DNA from: Glandiceps talaboti
Lineage: Eukaryota; Hemichordata; Enteropneusta; Spengelidae
Reading direction: 5' to 3'
Assembly: GCF_964340395.1 (NCBI RefSeq)
Contig: NC_135555.1
Location: 16,566,246 to 16,630,245 of the forward strand
Length of the DNA stretch: 64,000 nucleotides
Shown here piece after piece: positions 49,182 to 61,500 of this stretch; the stretch's first letter is position 1; each line of letters starts with the position of its first letter. Under the pieces are notes generated by a model. The model made no database searches. It was not told where the DNA came from and saw nothing but the letters and a program-made list of their open reading frames with translations. The position numbers were made by a program, and so were the translations under genes.

Positions 49182-52100
49182 CATTCACAGGCTGGTATTT
49201 CAATCATGCTCCATTTAGTATTTGTTAGCCAAAATGAGAAAAAGTACTTGGGGGGGTGAATGGAAGGGGGGTTGAGTGGATGAACTGATAGTTAAGGCAT
49301 AACATGAGGTATCACAGGTTAATAACCAAATGTTTGGGTTTAATTGCTGTAGGTGTCACATACAATGTAGATATTCAGCAAAATCTGTCAAAGTGGAGCA
49401 GCTAGGATAAATATATGCCACTGATCTGATTTCATATTTCAAATAAAACAAAAAACATAACTCATGTCGCAGTTCTGAGTTTTGTAATGATTACAGCATA
49501 ATATGATATCAACAGCTTTTGTAAAGTAAAAAAAAAATGAAGTATACTCGAGTGTCACTTATGCTGGTTCAACATGTACAGTTGTTTACATTATGGCTAT
49601 TACGTGTCAGCCACAGCAGTTAATATTTTTGTGTTTCTGACAGAAGTTTAGACAACGTTGTGGATTTAAAAACAGTGTTGAAGTTTTAGGGATCAGAGTC
49701 CAGAATTCATGAAAATGGAGAGTTTTTTTGATGTTTTTGATACTGTTTGTGGTGGAATTGAACTTGGTGCATTTTGTAGGATGAAATGATGTTGGCTGTT
49801 GTGTGTGACGACAGTGGCCAAGGTGCAATTAGCTAGTCTTTCAGGTCTATCTGAAAGGCTTAGAAAGAGTTGTTTGTTGACATGCACACATTTGGCATGT
49901 TAAAACGACAAAAGCCGCATACAAAGAAACAGTGCTGTCAGTAAGGGTGAAAGCCATCACATTATGCAGTTTTTCAATTAACTCCCAATAGCTACCATGT
50001 TGCTTACGCTTAACGAAGGCTTCATTTGCATTCCATATACTGTAATTGTGTAATACGTTCAGCAAAGTCGGGGAGGAAAGTATGTTTGTTTGAACGCAGA
50101 AAACTACACAGTAGTAAGCTGTGTGCGCAACGGTTTAGATGCTTTACAACAGCCTTGGCTATTTCGCCGCCAAATTCCGTCGTTGATCGGTTGATCAGTA
50201 GTGTAAAGGAACCCCCCACCAGTTTGGCACCAGCTTATGTGGTGTTGGCAAGTTCCTTGCATGCTAGGTACTTCTAATCCCATCATGGGGCGCCCCAAGC
50301 ATGGAGAACAATATCTGTGTAAACACAGTTCGAACTGTAGTGTGTTCCTCCGTCTTTTTTTTTTTAACTGCAGTCTAAAACACAGTACACACTGTGTGTA
50401 ATACTTGAATGGCTATGAACAAGAGTATGTTTTTGTAGACATTGAGTTTGTCAAATGCAAAGAAGACTCTCGTTCTAAAAGTGATTGTCCATCTTTGGAA
50501 CAGATATTTTTTAAGTACCATTCATGTACTGTTCATTTCAAGTTTTGTAAACTTCTTAATTTGAAAAGTTATGGTATGAGTTTGTCAAAAAAAGAAGGGG
50601 AAGAAGGAATTTCATTATATTAACTGAGAGAAAAATGATAAAACTGTTTAGTATAACTGTAGGATGGTGTGTTAGATTTCAAGTTAGTGCTGCCATTCCA
50701 GACATGCCAGGCGAGGTGATAACTGTAATTACTTCCCAATAGGGTAGAACCCCCAATAGATTTTACTTCCTATTATGTCTTAGGCATTATTTTTCGAACA
50801 GTTCAGAAATTGGCAAGCATGGTAGATCATGATGAAGTGAAAACCTACGAACAAGAGCAGAATTCAAGTTCATTTTGGTTCCAGATTTGACTTAGTGCTG
50901 CTTTGATGGCCATTTGAATTCTAGAGTCGACTTTAGTCCTGTGCTTGCAGATGGGAGTATTGAAGTTGGAACTTGATTCTTACATTCCCTAGAACTCTTT
51001 GCCAGACGAATCAGAATCGAGTCCTGACAGATTCAATCTGCAAGCAGGAATCAACCGATAAAACTTGGGATTATTAGCGCCGTCATGATGTGGCAGTTAT
51101 TCTTATATATTTTTGAAACATTTTCAAACTTTAAATAGGTAGTAGGAACATTCTTCAAAATATTGGTGTAAAAGTCAGGATAGTTGACAGTTGAATAATA
51201 TTGAAAAATGAGAAAAAAAGAGATACATGTAAACCATGTGTTGCTTGTCACTTTGTTTTCATACAGTACTACTGTTACAGGTATCTGATATGGATACTAC
51301 ATTTTTTTTACTCATCTAAAACTAAATCTTTTACATTCACGAATGAATTACTGTTTTAAACATTATTTTGAATGAATTTCAAAAAAAGACATGTTAAAAG
51401 GAGTTCATAAATTTTTTACAGAAAAATCAAATGCTTTGGTTGTATTTTATGATGGCTAGTATGTAGTACATGAAGAATTGGGGGTCAGGGAACATTCTTG
51501 TGTTGTGGGGACAGAGGACAATACTTCCTTGTGGAGGAGAGGAAATGTTGTGTGGTTAGAGGGGTGGGGTGACTTGCTTTGGAGGAAAGGATACCTTCTT
51601 GGGGGAGAGAACATTGTTTTTGAGGAAAGGTTACTTTCTTGGGGGAGAGGACACTTGTTTTGGAGAAATGGACCCTTTTAATGTGGAGAGAGGAGATTTT
51701 TAATGTGGGAGGGAAAGTGTTCTTTTGTGGTTGAGGGAGAGGACACTTCCTGTTGTGGCCTACATCGTGATTCATTTGTGGATGAGGTTCTTTTCACAGA
51801 TCTCAACATGCAAACAGCATGAAACGATGTTTTTCTACTAGAGTAAAAAATGTGCCTGAAGCAGTGAAGACTCTCAAAGCAAGACTATGTCTGAGTGGGT
51901 CTAACCGAATAGATCTCGTGCTTCGTTGAATTTCTTGTAGTTTCTTTTGTGAGGCCGAATGAAAACCCTACATTTTCCTCTAGGAGTGGAGCTTTAGCAT
52001 GTATGAAATGCATTGTGAGGACAAAGAAAGAATTTACATTCATGCAATGGCCCCCACTGCTAAAACTGCAGCTAAATCGACCACCCTTTATTCTTAGTCA

Positions 52101-54287
52101 GTAAACAATTCCATTTTTTCAAAACAAAACCCTAAGTGAAGTTGGTAGAGGTTTAATGAATTTAGCCAAGCTTATACAGTATTGCTTTGCAAGCACATTT
52201 TCAGCATGGTTTCAGCTCTGGCCATTTCAGGCATGTTTGAAGCTCCGATGAGTGAAAAAAAAATTGTCTTTCTTTTTTTTTTGACTCCTATTTGAAAGAA
52301 AATATGGTTATAGCCAAGGGATATTTGTTCCTTGTTTAGCAAAAACCATTTCTAGAGGTAAAATTTGTCATTTTATGGGAAAAGAGGCAAGTGAAGGGCT
52401 CTATTATTGGTGGAAACTCCACAGTTATGTTTCTGAGGGGTATGCATTCCAGTCAAATACAAGCTTAAATGTAGCGTTTTATTGGAAGATGTTTAAAGCT
52501 TGCAACCAATGCAGGCTATGACAGGGCCATTCTTTTCTAGAGATTAAAATTCTGTAAAACAAGACGGGCATGAATTAAAGGTTAAAGTCAGGGTACAAAT
52601 ATTTGGACTCAGTTTTGTGTGATGAAATATTAGTGAGTTCCTGTGTTGTTCAATTTCATACATGTAGATAGCATCATAGTTAAAAGTTAGACCACATCTG
52701 GTCAAAAGTCCCACAATCAGCACAAAAAGTTGTTCATCCAGTCAGTGAATCCCAAGTGTTATAGTGATGTTAATAGTGTATAAGTAGCATCTTGAGCTGA
52801 CAAATATACCATATTTGGACATTACATGACTGCCCCAACAAACACTAACTTTATGAGGGACTGTGTTATTGGTTAGAATTTTGTGATTGACTAACAAAGT
52901 CATGATGTTAATGACTGTGTGGGTGGCTGTGAATGAATTTTAAATTTCATCTCATGCACATCAGGACTTCTAGAGTGACAACTTTGACTAGACTGTGTGA
53001 GTGGAGGTGTAAATGATAACGATACCATATAGGGACTAGGCTGGCTTTAGCTTACCTTGAAAGTCTTATGGGGTTCACCATATTGATTTAGTCTATTCAG
53101 TAACAAATACAGTCTTGACCGCTATAGAATCTTGCCACTAATTACTGACAATAATTTCACCGTGATTATCTGGTTTAGGAGATGTCCCATACTCAATGAA
53201 TTGCACCACTTGTACAAGGCTTTGTTGTCATCATAGATTAAGCTATTTCCATCTCAAGAACCCCCTTCAATCTGATCACGGCCATTGTTCGCCTTGCCCT
53301 TTAGTTGACCTTCGCCAAACGAGTTTGTTTACCACATAAACCAAGTAGGTGATTAGAAGAATTTTGACGCAAGCAAATTGAATGTGATAAAAACGAATAT
53401 GATACAGGAAGTCTAAAATATGCTACAAAAGGGTTTGGACACAAATTGAAGATAATAAAAAAAGGATTTGATGACGCAAGTCAAAATAAACGGCAAAATA
53501 CATGAATTTTGACACAAGTTGAACACTTTATAAATGAATTTAATGCAGGAAATCAACTTAAGTACACAAAATGTATGAATTTTTGACAAAAATTAAATAA
53601 TGTAAAAATGAATTTGTTGCAGGAAGTGAAAATATATGACAAAGTACAACACCTTTTATGCAGATTAATAAAAAAATAGATGAATTTGACACAGGATGTC
53701 ACAACATACTGAGAAACACATTTCAAACTCGGCAAGCACTACTGGAAACGAAAACATTTTTTTTACATTCGAAGTTTTTTTTGTCTTTCCTTAGAATAGT
53801 TACACTTTGACCATTTCTAAGTTTGATTTTATGTATTTGAAACTGTCATATATCAGAATTACACAATTATTGCCCAGTTCTCATGAAAAAAGTCTGTCAA
53901 AAATAACTTTGAAAATTTGAGATGTCACTATGTCATATGGTCATTTTCTGTTGGCTTGGTTTTGAATTTTCCCATAGTATAATGTGTACATACAGCTGAA
54001 ACAAAAAACCAACAATGATATATAAAATTGACCATGTGTATTCATGAGAAAATACAATTCTAATGTATTAATCTCATTCGCATACAGTATACATGTAACA
54101 AATACATTATGTACAATTCATTTGGCAGAGTAAAAAAAAAACATTTCGACCAGCATTTCTTTGAAAAACACAGTATACAGTGAATAGTATCATATTTAAG
54201 AAGTCGTTGTATTTTAGTACATAGAACCCAAAATAAGCATTTTTGAAAAAATATGGTGGTCGCTTTAATACAAGACTAATGAGTTGA

Positions 54288-54301
54288 ACTCTAGAGGGCG
54301 C
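54288..54301 (+). promoter_or_regulatory. second CTCF-like motif
   Basis: ACTCTAGAGGGCGC on the + strand matches 12 of 14 core positions. It lies about 380 bp upstream of nkd exon 4. Confidence 0.3.
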
Positions 54302-54571
54302 TTTTCATGTTTATTTTTGGCAACTGCTTGCTGAGTGTGGAAGATAAACATTTTGAACCTGTAATGCTGCTGTTTGTGTTTGTGTGTGTGTGTGTGTATG
54401 TGTGATAAATTTTGATAATGACTCAAATATTACCAGATTTGAACATCTGTTTACAAATGGAAAACTCATTTTCAACAGATGTGAGTTATAAATGTGATAA
54501 TAAACAAATAACAAAGATGTGCAAACAAATTACATTTGCCCAGGTGTAAACGGACTAATGTTTGTTGTATA

Positions 54572-54671
54572 CATCCAATGAGAAGTGAGATCACTGACTA
54601 ATCCCAGATATGTGTTGTTTTCATCCAATGAGAAGTGAGATAAATGACTAATCCCAGATGTTTTCTGTTGA
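54572..54671 (+). repeat. 50-bp direct repeat, two copies, beside nkd exon 4
   Basis: CATCCAATGAGAAGTGAGAT through ACTAATCCCAGAT occurs at 54572 and 54622. The second copy ends 8 bp before the exon 4 boundary, inside the likely branch-point and pyrimidine region. The exon itself starts CCAATGGGGAACGATGAAAG, which loosely resembles the repeat start. Confidence 0.9.
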
Positions 54672-54679
54672 ACCAACAG

Positions 54680-54749
54680 CCAATGGGGAACGATGAAAGA
54701 GATGAAGATAAGCCAGTTGGATTTGCGGAAGACCAATGCAGATTAGAAG
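54680..54749 (+). CDS. nkd: naked cuticle homologue, coding exon 4
   Basis: A 70-nt exon lies between acceptor TGTTGAACCAACAG and donor AAG|GTTAGT. It enters in phase 0, matching the end of exon 3, and leaves in phase 1, matching exon 5. It encodes PMGNDERDEDKPVG then FAEDQCRLE. The FxEDQC(P/R)L segment immediately before VALP resembles human NKD2 (FREDQCPLQ-VALP) as I remember it. The acidic stretch before it is not recognisable. Two 50-bp direct repeats abut the exon on the left. The exon is short and sits in a repeat-rich area, but the matching of both phases to its neighbours and the family motif make a chance open frame unlikely. Confidence 0.8.
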
Positions 54750-55009
54750 GTTAGTATTTGGGTCAGAGGTTTGAAATGCTAGAGGCTTGCATCTTATTCA
54801 TAGACATTCATTGCTCTAAAAGTTTTAAGTTGTCAAATATGGTATACTTCAAAGTCAGTGTAGGTTGGGTATACACATTGGCTTAGCTCAGAGTTTACAT
54901 TACCACAAGGCTAAATCAGAGTTTGTGCTCTGTAGATGGGCTGTGATGTCTATGAAGTTGCATGCTGTTTTTAACCTCATTTTGTGCCAGTTACTCTTCA
55001 CTTCAGAAC

Positions 55010-55143
55010 AGTGCAGTGGAGTGCAACACAGCACACCACAACACAGCACAGCAGTGTAGTACAGCACAGTGCAGTGCAGTGCAGTACAGTATAGTGCAGT
55101 ACAGTGTAGTGTAGTGCAGTGCAATACAATACAGTACATGTAC
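55010..55143 (+). repeat. (GTGCA)n/(CAGTR)n pentanucleotide array
   Basis: Loose 5-bp periodicity of CAGTG, CAGTA, CAGCA and CAACA units across about 130 bp in intron 4. Confidence 0.9.
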
Positions 55144-55167
55144 ATCTAGTTATGTGTAGGTTAATAG

Positions 55168-55322
<155 letters not shown>

Positions 55323-56463
55323 ACTGAATAGGCATCATATTTTCCCAACAGTAAACAGTCAAACCACTAAATTCAATGCTTTTTAGATACAGAGAATCAG
55401 ACCGTGCGTTTGAAATGGCGGTTGTTGTATTCTATCTACCACAAGAAAGGATCCGATATCTTTGTACAGTGTCTTGTTTATTTAAACTGCAAACAAGGAT
55501 ATGTAACCCAGTTTCCGCTTAGTTCGGAATTTTGTGGCTGACGAAAAATGAAGTAAAACTGAGCCTAAAAACCGAGCACAGATGGTTTGAACACAGAACT
55601 GTAGAGAAAGACAAAAAAAAACGTTCCTCCAGTCTGTTTTGTCATCTATAATATCTACATGTACATGTAATGCAATACACGATATATAGTCAGAAATTGT
55701 AAAAACTTACTACATAGCCCAAGGGGGAATATCTGTTGAAATGGAAACAAATCCTTCCTTATTGTGGCTTTTAACATTATTAATGTATATATCAATTTCT
55801 CCTGGCTATCGGGTTCATACAGTGTACATATTAGTATTCCTGTCAGCTAGGAATTAAATTTTCTTCCCTTGGTAAAATATTTTTCAAAATTGGATTAAAA
55901 GTATCTAAAAAATAATTTCTCGTTGTGTGTACTTCAACATTATAAATCTGTAGGATTTACCTATTTGTGAATAATTTGTGTTGGATTTTTTTCATTTTGA
56001 TTCTGAACGTAGTTTTGCTATTTTTTCCCGAATTATATCGTCTGCTGAAAGAATTCTATATCTTGATGATAGAAATTTGAGTGATTGCTATTTCTACCAA
56101 ATGCATCAAAATCGAATTTAAAAAAATGTTGGTTGTTGAAAGAATGAAAAAAAAATGATTAGTATGTTTCAAACTTCAAAAGTCAATGAAAATCAAATCT
56201 AAAAAACAAGTTTGTTTTCAGCCTGACAAAAATATTCCAGTTTGTTTGGTGTACACTGCATCGTGTCTAAACCTTACAAATGAAAAAAAAAAAAATTGTC
56301 AGTGAATCCCGAATTTTCACTAGTTTGTGAATCTTGTTTGTATTCCCATAAATGTGTAATTAATTATAAGTGGCTACTAGAATTTGAGTACTGATCAGTA
56401 GAATTGTTTATTTTTCTGCCTTGTTTAATAGGTAACACGCGTCTGTTTATGTTTTGTTCTCAG

Positions 56464-56582
56464 TTGCACTGCCACCGGAAACATTGTCGGACCATGCCAA
56501 TGTAGCGGTTTTTACAATTGACCGTTCCAATGACAGTGATTGTAAGCCACCCATTGGTAGCTCAGATAGATCAGGAATTAGT
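56464..56582 (+). CDS. nkd: naked cuticle homologue, coding exon 5 (VALPPE), last exon seen
   Basis: The exon starts after TTTTGTTCTCAG and ends at AGT|GTAAGT, both strong sites. It enters in phase 1 (completing Val85) and leaves in phase 0 after residue 124. It begins ALPPETLSDHANVAVFTIDR and ends SSDRSGIS. VALPPE is the block that precedes the EFX region in vertebrate NKD1/NKD2 (VALPPEK or VALPAEK). In those proteins the next conserved sequence is LQCDV...EWTFTLYDFDN (the EF-hand-like module that binds Dishevelled PDZ). I searched 56583-64000 by eye for it and did not find it, so the gene is truncated by the window and intron 5 is longer than 7.4 kb. Intron 4 is 54750-56463. Confidence 0.82.
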
Positions 56583-56619
56583 GTAAGTATTGGCTGAGAT
56601 TCCCTTTTGCTGGCTTGTG

Positions 56620-57402
56620 TTATCATAGATTATCGGAAAGTATCTGTTTACTATGCCATGTTATCAGATTATCGGAAAGTATAAATTTACTGGACCATGT
56701 TATCGGAGATTATCGGAAAGTATAAATTTACTGGACCATGTTATCTGAGATTATCGGAAAGTTTCAATTTACTATACTGTGTTATGAGAGATTATGAGAG
56801 TGTCATTTTACTGTTCCATGTTATCAGAGTTTATCTCAAAATATGAACTTACTGGGCCATAATTATTGGAGATTATCGGAAAGTATCAATTTATTGGGCC
56901 ATGTTATCGGAGATTATCGGAAAGTATCAATTTACTGGGCCATGTTATCAGAGATTATCGGAAAGTATCAATTTATTGGGCCATGTTATCAGAGATTATC
57001 GGAAAGTATCAATTTACTGGGCCATGTTATCAGAGATTATCGGAAAGTATCAATTTATTGGGCCATGTTATCGGAGATTATCAGAAAGTATCAATTTATT
57101 GGGCCATGTTATCAGAGATTATCGGAAAGTATCAATTTATTGGGCCATGTTATCGGAGATTATCAGAAAGTATCAATTTATTGGGCCATGTTATCAGAGA
57201 TAATCTCAAAGTATAAATGTACTAGGTCATGTTATCAGAGGTTTTCATAAAGTATCAAATTTACTGTTCCATGTTATCAGAGATTATTGGAAAGTATCAA
57301 TTTACTGGGTCATGTTATCAGAGGTTTTCATAAAGTATCAAATTTACTGTTCCATGTTATCAGAGATTATTGGAAAGTATCGATTTACTAGGCCAGGTTA
57401 TT
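56620..57402 (+). repeat. 41-bp minisatellite, about 19 copies, at the start of nkd intron 5
   Basis: Unit: CAGAGATTATCGGAAAGTAT then CAATTTACTGGGCCATGTTAT. The central copies (about 56880-57190) are nearly identical; the outer ones are diverged, with some longer units near 57240-57360. Because 41 is not a multiple of 3 and the unit has no stop in several frames, all three + frames stay open for 100-135 residues. These are not genes. Confidence 0.96.
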
Positions 57403-57967
57403 GATGAACATAAAATTTACATTATTGATACTCTATCTTTATTTTTGGCAAAAGTCAATTAACCGTTTGTGGTAACTTTCGATGACTTTCAATTTTTTTA
57501 TCAGTCAATTTTTGTAAATTTCAAGATATTTGCAAACAGCTGAAGTTGATAAACATGTTGAATAGTAATGTAATCGTCATGATTTTATAAATTTTGGTGG
57601 TTTTTGTTGACGTCTTCAGTTTACAAACAAAATTGACACAAAATAATGTCACAAGCTCATAAATGTTGATATATTCTGTAATTTTTGTCAAAATCTGAAG
57701 TCGGATTTCATAAATATAGAGTCGAACATTTCTGAATTTTCTTCAAAGTCACTGTTGCCTCATGAAGACCACATGTAATTAGGCCTGTGACTTATCTTCC
57801 CTGTGTACACATCATCATTTGAAATGGTCCCCCCATGATTTCTCCCATGACATTGTCAAATTTCAGCTTCTCCACGGAGAGTCTTCCGGTATCTCTCCAC
57901 TGGGAAACATGGATTTTCTCTTTCTCACTCAGTGTCTTTGTTTTGTTAACCCAAGCGACAGATTGTC

Positions 57968-58525
57968 TTGTCAATAATGCTGACAGCTGACTTGTTGATA
58001 AAACAACCTACCCCCCCTTAGGTCAACAGTCGGTAGTCTGATGAAAAGGAAATGTTTAGTTTATATAAAATTTTAAGTTAAAAGTCACCCTATCGACAAT
58101 TTCCACTGTGCAGTTTTGTCAATAATGATGACAACTGACTTGTTGATGAAATTACAACCCACGCCCTTAGGTCATACTTATCAACTGTCTGTAGTTTTAT
58201 GAAAAATAAAATATTTAGTTTATAAAATTTGAAGTTAAAAGTCACATCAATAATTCCAACTGTTCAGTTTTGTCAATAATGATGACAACTGACTTGTTGA
58301 TAAAACAACAAGCCCACACCCTTAGGTCAACCTTCAGTAGTCTGATGTCTATAAAATTTGAAGTTAAAAGTATTGACAATAATAATAACGGCTGACTCGT
58401 TGATGAAACTACATATTCCCATCTTTAGGTTGTAGTTGTCAAACAAAGCATCACTATTTTGTTGGAAAAAAAAATGTGTACTTTAGAAAATTTGAGTTAA
58501 AAATAAACATATTGACAATTTCTGC
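57968..58525 (+). repeat. degenerate tandem repeat, about 150-bp units, 4 copies
   Basis: Units start TTGTCAATAATGATGACAAC and continue TGACTTGTTGAT(A/G)AAA, CCCTTAGGT, GTAGT(C/T)TGATG and AAATTTGAAGTTAAAAGT. Starts lie at 57968, 58116, 58270 and 58373. The third unit is shortened. Confidence 0.88.
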
Positions 58526-61500
58526 TGTCAAATTTGATTGGCATTTCAGAAATTTTTATGAAAATTTCTCAAAATTTCACTTTTGCAAAATGACTATGAA
58601 AGAATTGTGTGTCGTGTTTAAATTTCTGCATATCGCACCTTCTAAACAAAATGGCTGACTAATACTAGTAAATTCCCTAAACACAAAATGGTATTTATAC
58701 AGTCCTTCCCAATTTTAAAGATTTGATGTATTAAAAAGAATGACAGAACCAATTTCTTGAAATCTTTAAGTTCATGAAATCATTGTTATGAAAGGTTGCC
58801 CTTTTGAAATGAAAAATGAAAGTTCTGCTATCTTGTTTTCAATAAAATTGACAATCCCCCAGAGTTAGAAAAAATGACATGCAAATTATTCGGAAGCCAT
58901 ATTGGATTTTAAAATTTTGTAATATTCATATCAGTTTGACTGCTATTTAGAAAATTTGTATGAAAACTCACGATTTTTTTTTCTTGATTTTTGCTGAGAA
59001 ATGGGTTGGACTTTTCAACAAGGAAAGTCAAAGACTTATTTTTATGGTTCATACTACGTAAAGTCAAACATGACGGGCAATCAAAAGCCACCCTTTGTCA
59101 AAACCACACGATAGGGGATTTATTTCAAGAAGCTACGTGTATGAACTTTACAAATCCATTGCGTCTTAAATTCACCACTAAGCCAGCCAGGTGATTAGTG
59201 CAAAAAGAGTAGGATTAAAACTTTTTAATCTACAGCCAAGCTTTTTTTTTAATCCAACAACTAGATCAAATGTTAGAAATGACGTGAGTTAAGCATTATG
59301 CTTCATGAAATGTTGATGTCAGCGAAGACAGTGTGATATATATCTATTGGGTTACGGGAAGGGATGATATGATTCTGTGTTGTAGCATTATTTATAGGTA
59401 TATTTGGATTTGCTTATGTTTGACAGAAACCAATATACTGTTATTAATTTTACATGATGTACTAAGGGTAACTCTGATGCAGTTTTGCTTTGGAAATATA
59501 TTCTTTCAAGTCTTTTGAACTCTCGTCCTTCCAGAGTTGGTAAATGTTCTTTCTGACGGAGTAACAATTAAGGACGCCAGCCTCTAGATTGAAATTTCTG
59601 AATACCCATCATACTCTCAACCACTTCATTTTTAAGCAAAAAATTGGCATCAAAGCAAACACCAGACCCTCAATATACCAGCTGTCCGGTCTCTAAGACC
59701 GGCAAATACAGGAGGTTCATCTGGCAGTTGAGCCAGTTCCAATGAAATTTTGGGAGAGAATACTGCAAGCATTTACTTCATATTCTGAAAGACTCATCAG
59801 TGTGGGAACATCTTTTAAGTAAGTTGCTCTATAAAAGGAGTGAAAATTAAAGAAGTACCCACTATGACAACTTGGTCTGTCGCTTTTCTTTTAACAGGAT
59901 CCATTGCTTGTTGCTTTCCTTTAACGTTAGCAATTGTTTGTCGTGGCAAATCTGCCTGTACTGTGGTTTAGGGATACATAGCCCAGAGACATGGCTATCT
60001 GTCTCAATATACTGGTAAACTACATTGTTAAGTCAGATAGCTGTAGGTCTTAGAGCTAAGGGGTACTCATCGTAAAGAAAATTGGATGTCTTGCATACAA
60101 GCTGAATGCTTGCCACCAACATGTGTTTGTATTTTACCTTTTCCGATTCCCCCAACACATGAATTAGATCGTGTATTAGACAAAAACTGGTGTAAGTTTC
60201 TTCGTTGCTTAGTTTTACACGTACTGTGAATCAACAGCCAAGAGAAATATTTAGCTTTGGGAATCCCCAGTATCTCTAAGACCACCAGTCATGTTGTAAA
60301 CAAAATGACCCCTCTGAAGTCCAGGTCTTCGGCCTCAGTGGAATTCTAATGAACAAAGTGGTTTTAGAAAAAGAAATGTGAAAGTTAAGATTTTGTGGAT
60401 AAACTCTTGTTTGGATTCGGTAATTGGGGGATTAGGCCATTTATCGGGAATACTCAGGGTGATGCAGAAATAGCATTGATAGTGTTTTGTGTAGTGTGGG
60501 TTGAGTGGCGAGGCCTTTTCATACTGTTGTCTTGAGTGCCTTGTAACGACTTGAAAAGATCAAAAATAGCAACATTTGAAGCTCAAATACCAAGTGAATT
60601 TGGTGCTTTGCAGTAGAACCTCATTTGACAAGCAAGCATTCCAAGTGTCTCAGTGGTGTACCAAGTCCAGGAATGTAAGTGCTTCCTCTGAAGATGGCTT
60701 GTTGAGGAAAACTAGCTGTTAGAGTAGGCAAATGTCAAATTCAATGTCAGTTTAGTCTGATTAAATTGGCAGGCGGTGGATTGCAGTGACCAAATTACTC
60801 GCTTTTCTGATGAATTAGATATTTGATGATAATGTGGCCTGTAGTGATTGGCAGTTTTACACAGAGAACGAAAGTTTTTAAAGATGCTTTCGTTGAAATC
60901 GTAACAGGGCCAATTTTTAGAAAAGATTGGTCAGGTCAGAGATTAAAGAATAATATTTAGTATTGCAGCATTAGACAGCAAGATATAACGATAACTTCTA
61001 AGAAAATCATTTGTCTTTTGTTGACATTTTCAGATTTTTACCCTCACTTAAAAAAGAATTCAAGAATTCAATAATAGAATTTATGAAATAGGACTGTTTC
61101 TCAGAAATAGTTGTTATGGTAACGATGCCACAGGGGTGAGATTCATACATTGCAATAGTTATTTCTTGGATAGATCTCAACCACTCTTTTATAGTGTTAC
61201 CATTGTATGCTGCGTGTGTGTGTTTGTTGCAAAGCACAATGCCGATTCAAACTCGGGGTCGAAAGAAGTACTTAAAGAGATTTTCTAATCGTAAGTTTGT
61301 GTGAATCCCAAAATACTCTGCCGTTAAGAGCTCTTCACACATGTTGTACAGCTGCAATATGTCTGCTTGAAAAAGAGGGGGAAAACCTACAGAATCTGTT
61401 TGCTCATATTGTCAAAGTTTTCAAGTGTTTGATATGTGTGTGTGAAGAGATGCGTTTAACAATCGCCAAGTGTTTCCGATTGGCCTTGCCCGTAGGTGTG

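Larger units (their letters stand above)
43461..54571 (+). other. nkd intron 3, last part: no exon seen
   Basis: Mostly AT-rich, non-repetitive intron DNA with a candidate MITE (48316-48527), polyC/CCCA/CA tracts (49096-49180), a CCA tract near 47404-47450 and poly-T runs. 51480-51760 is a G-rich stretch on the + strand with loosely repeated GAGGGGAGAGGACA-type segments. 53340-53700 holds loosely repeated GACACAAGTTGAA/GAATTTGA segments. No exon recognised. Confidence 0.5.

Noticed and set aside
55413-55520. Short ORF from GAAATGGCGGTTG in intron 4
   Set aside because: YY1-like start but no nearby donor and an unremarkable peptide.
56843-57250. Frames of 100-135 residues with repeated GPCYQRLSESINLL
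   Set aside because: The same 41-bp DNA unit is read in three frames; the nucleotide repeat explains all of them.
57792-57974. Minus-strand 60-residue frame containing LSEKEKIHVSQWRDTGRLSV
   Set aside because: The composition looks protein-like, but I recognise no family, it is antisense in intron 5, and I see no convincing splice sites. A protein search would settle it.
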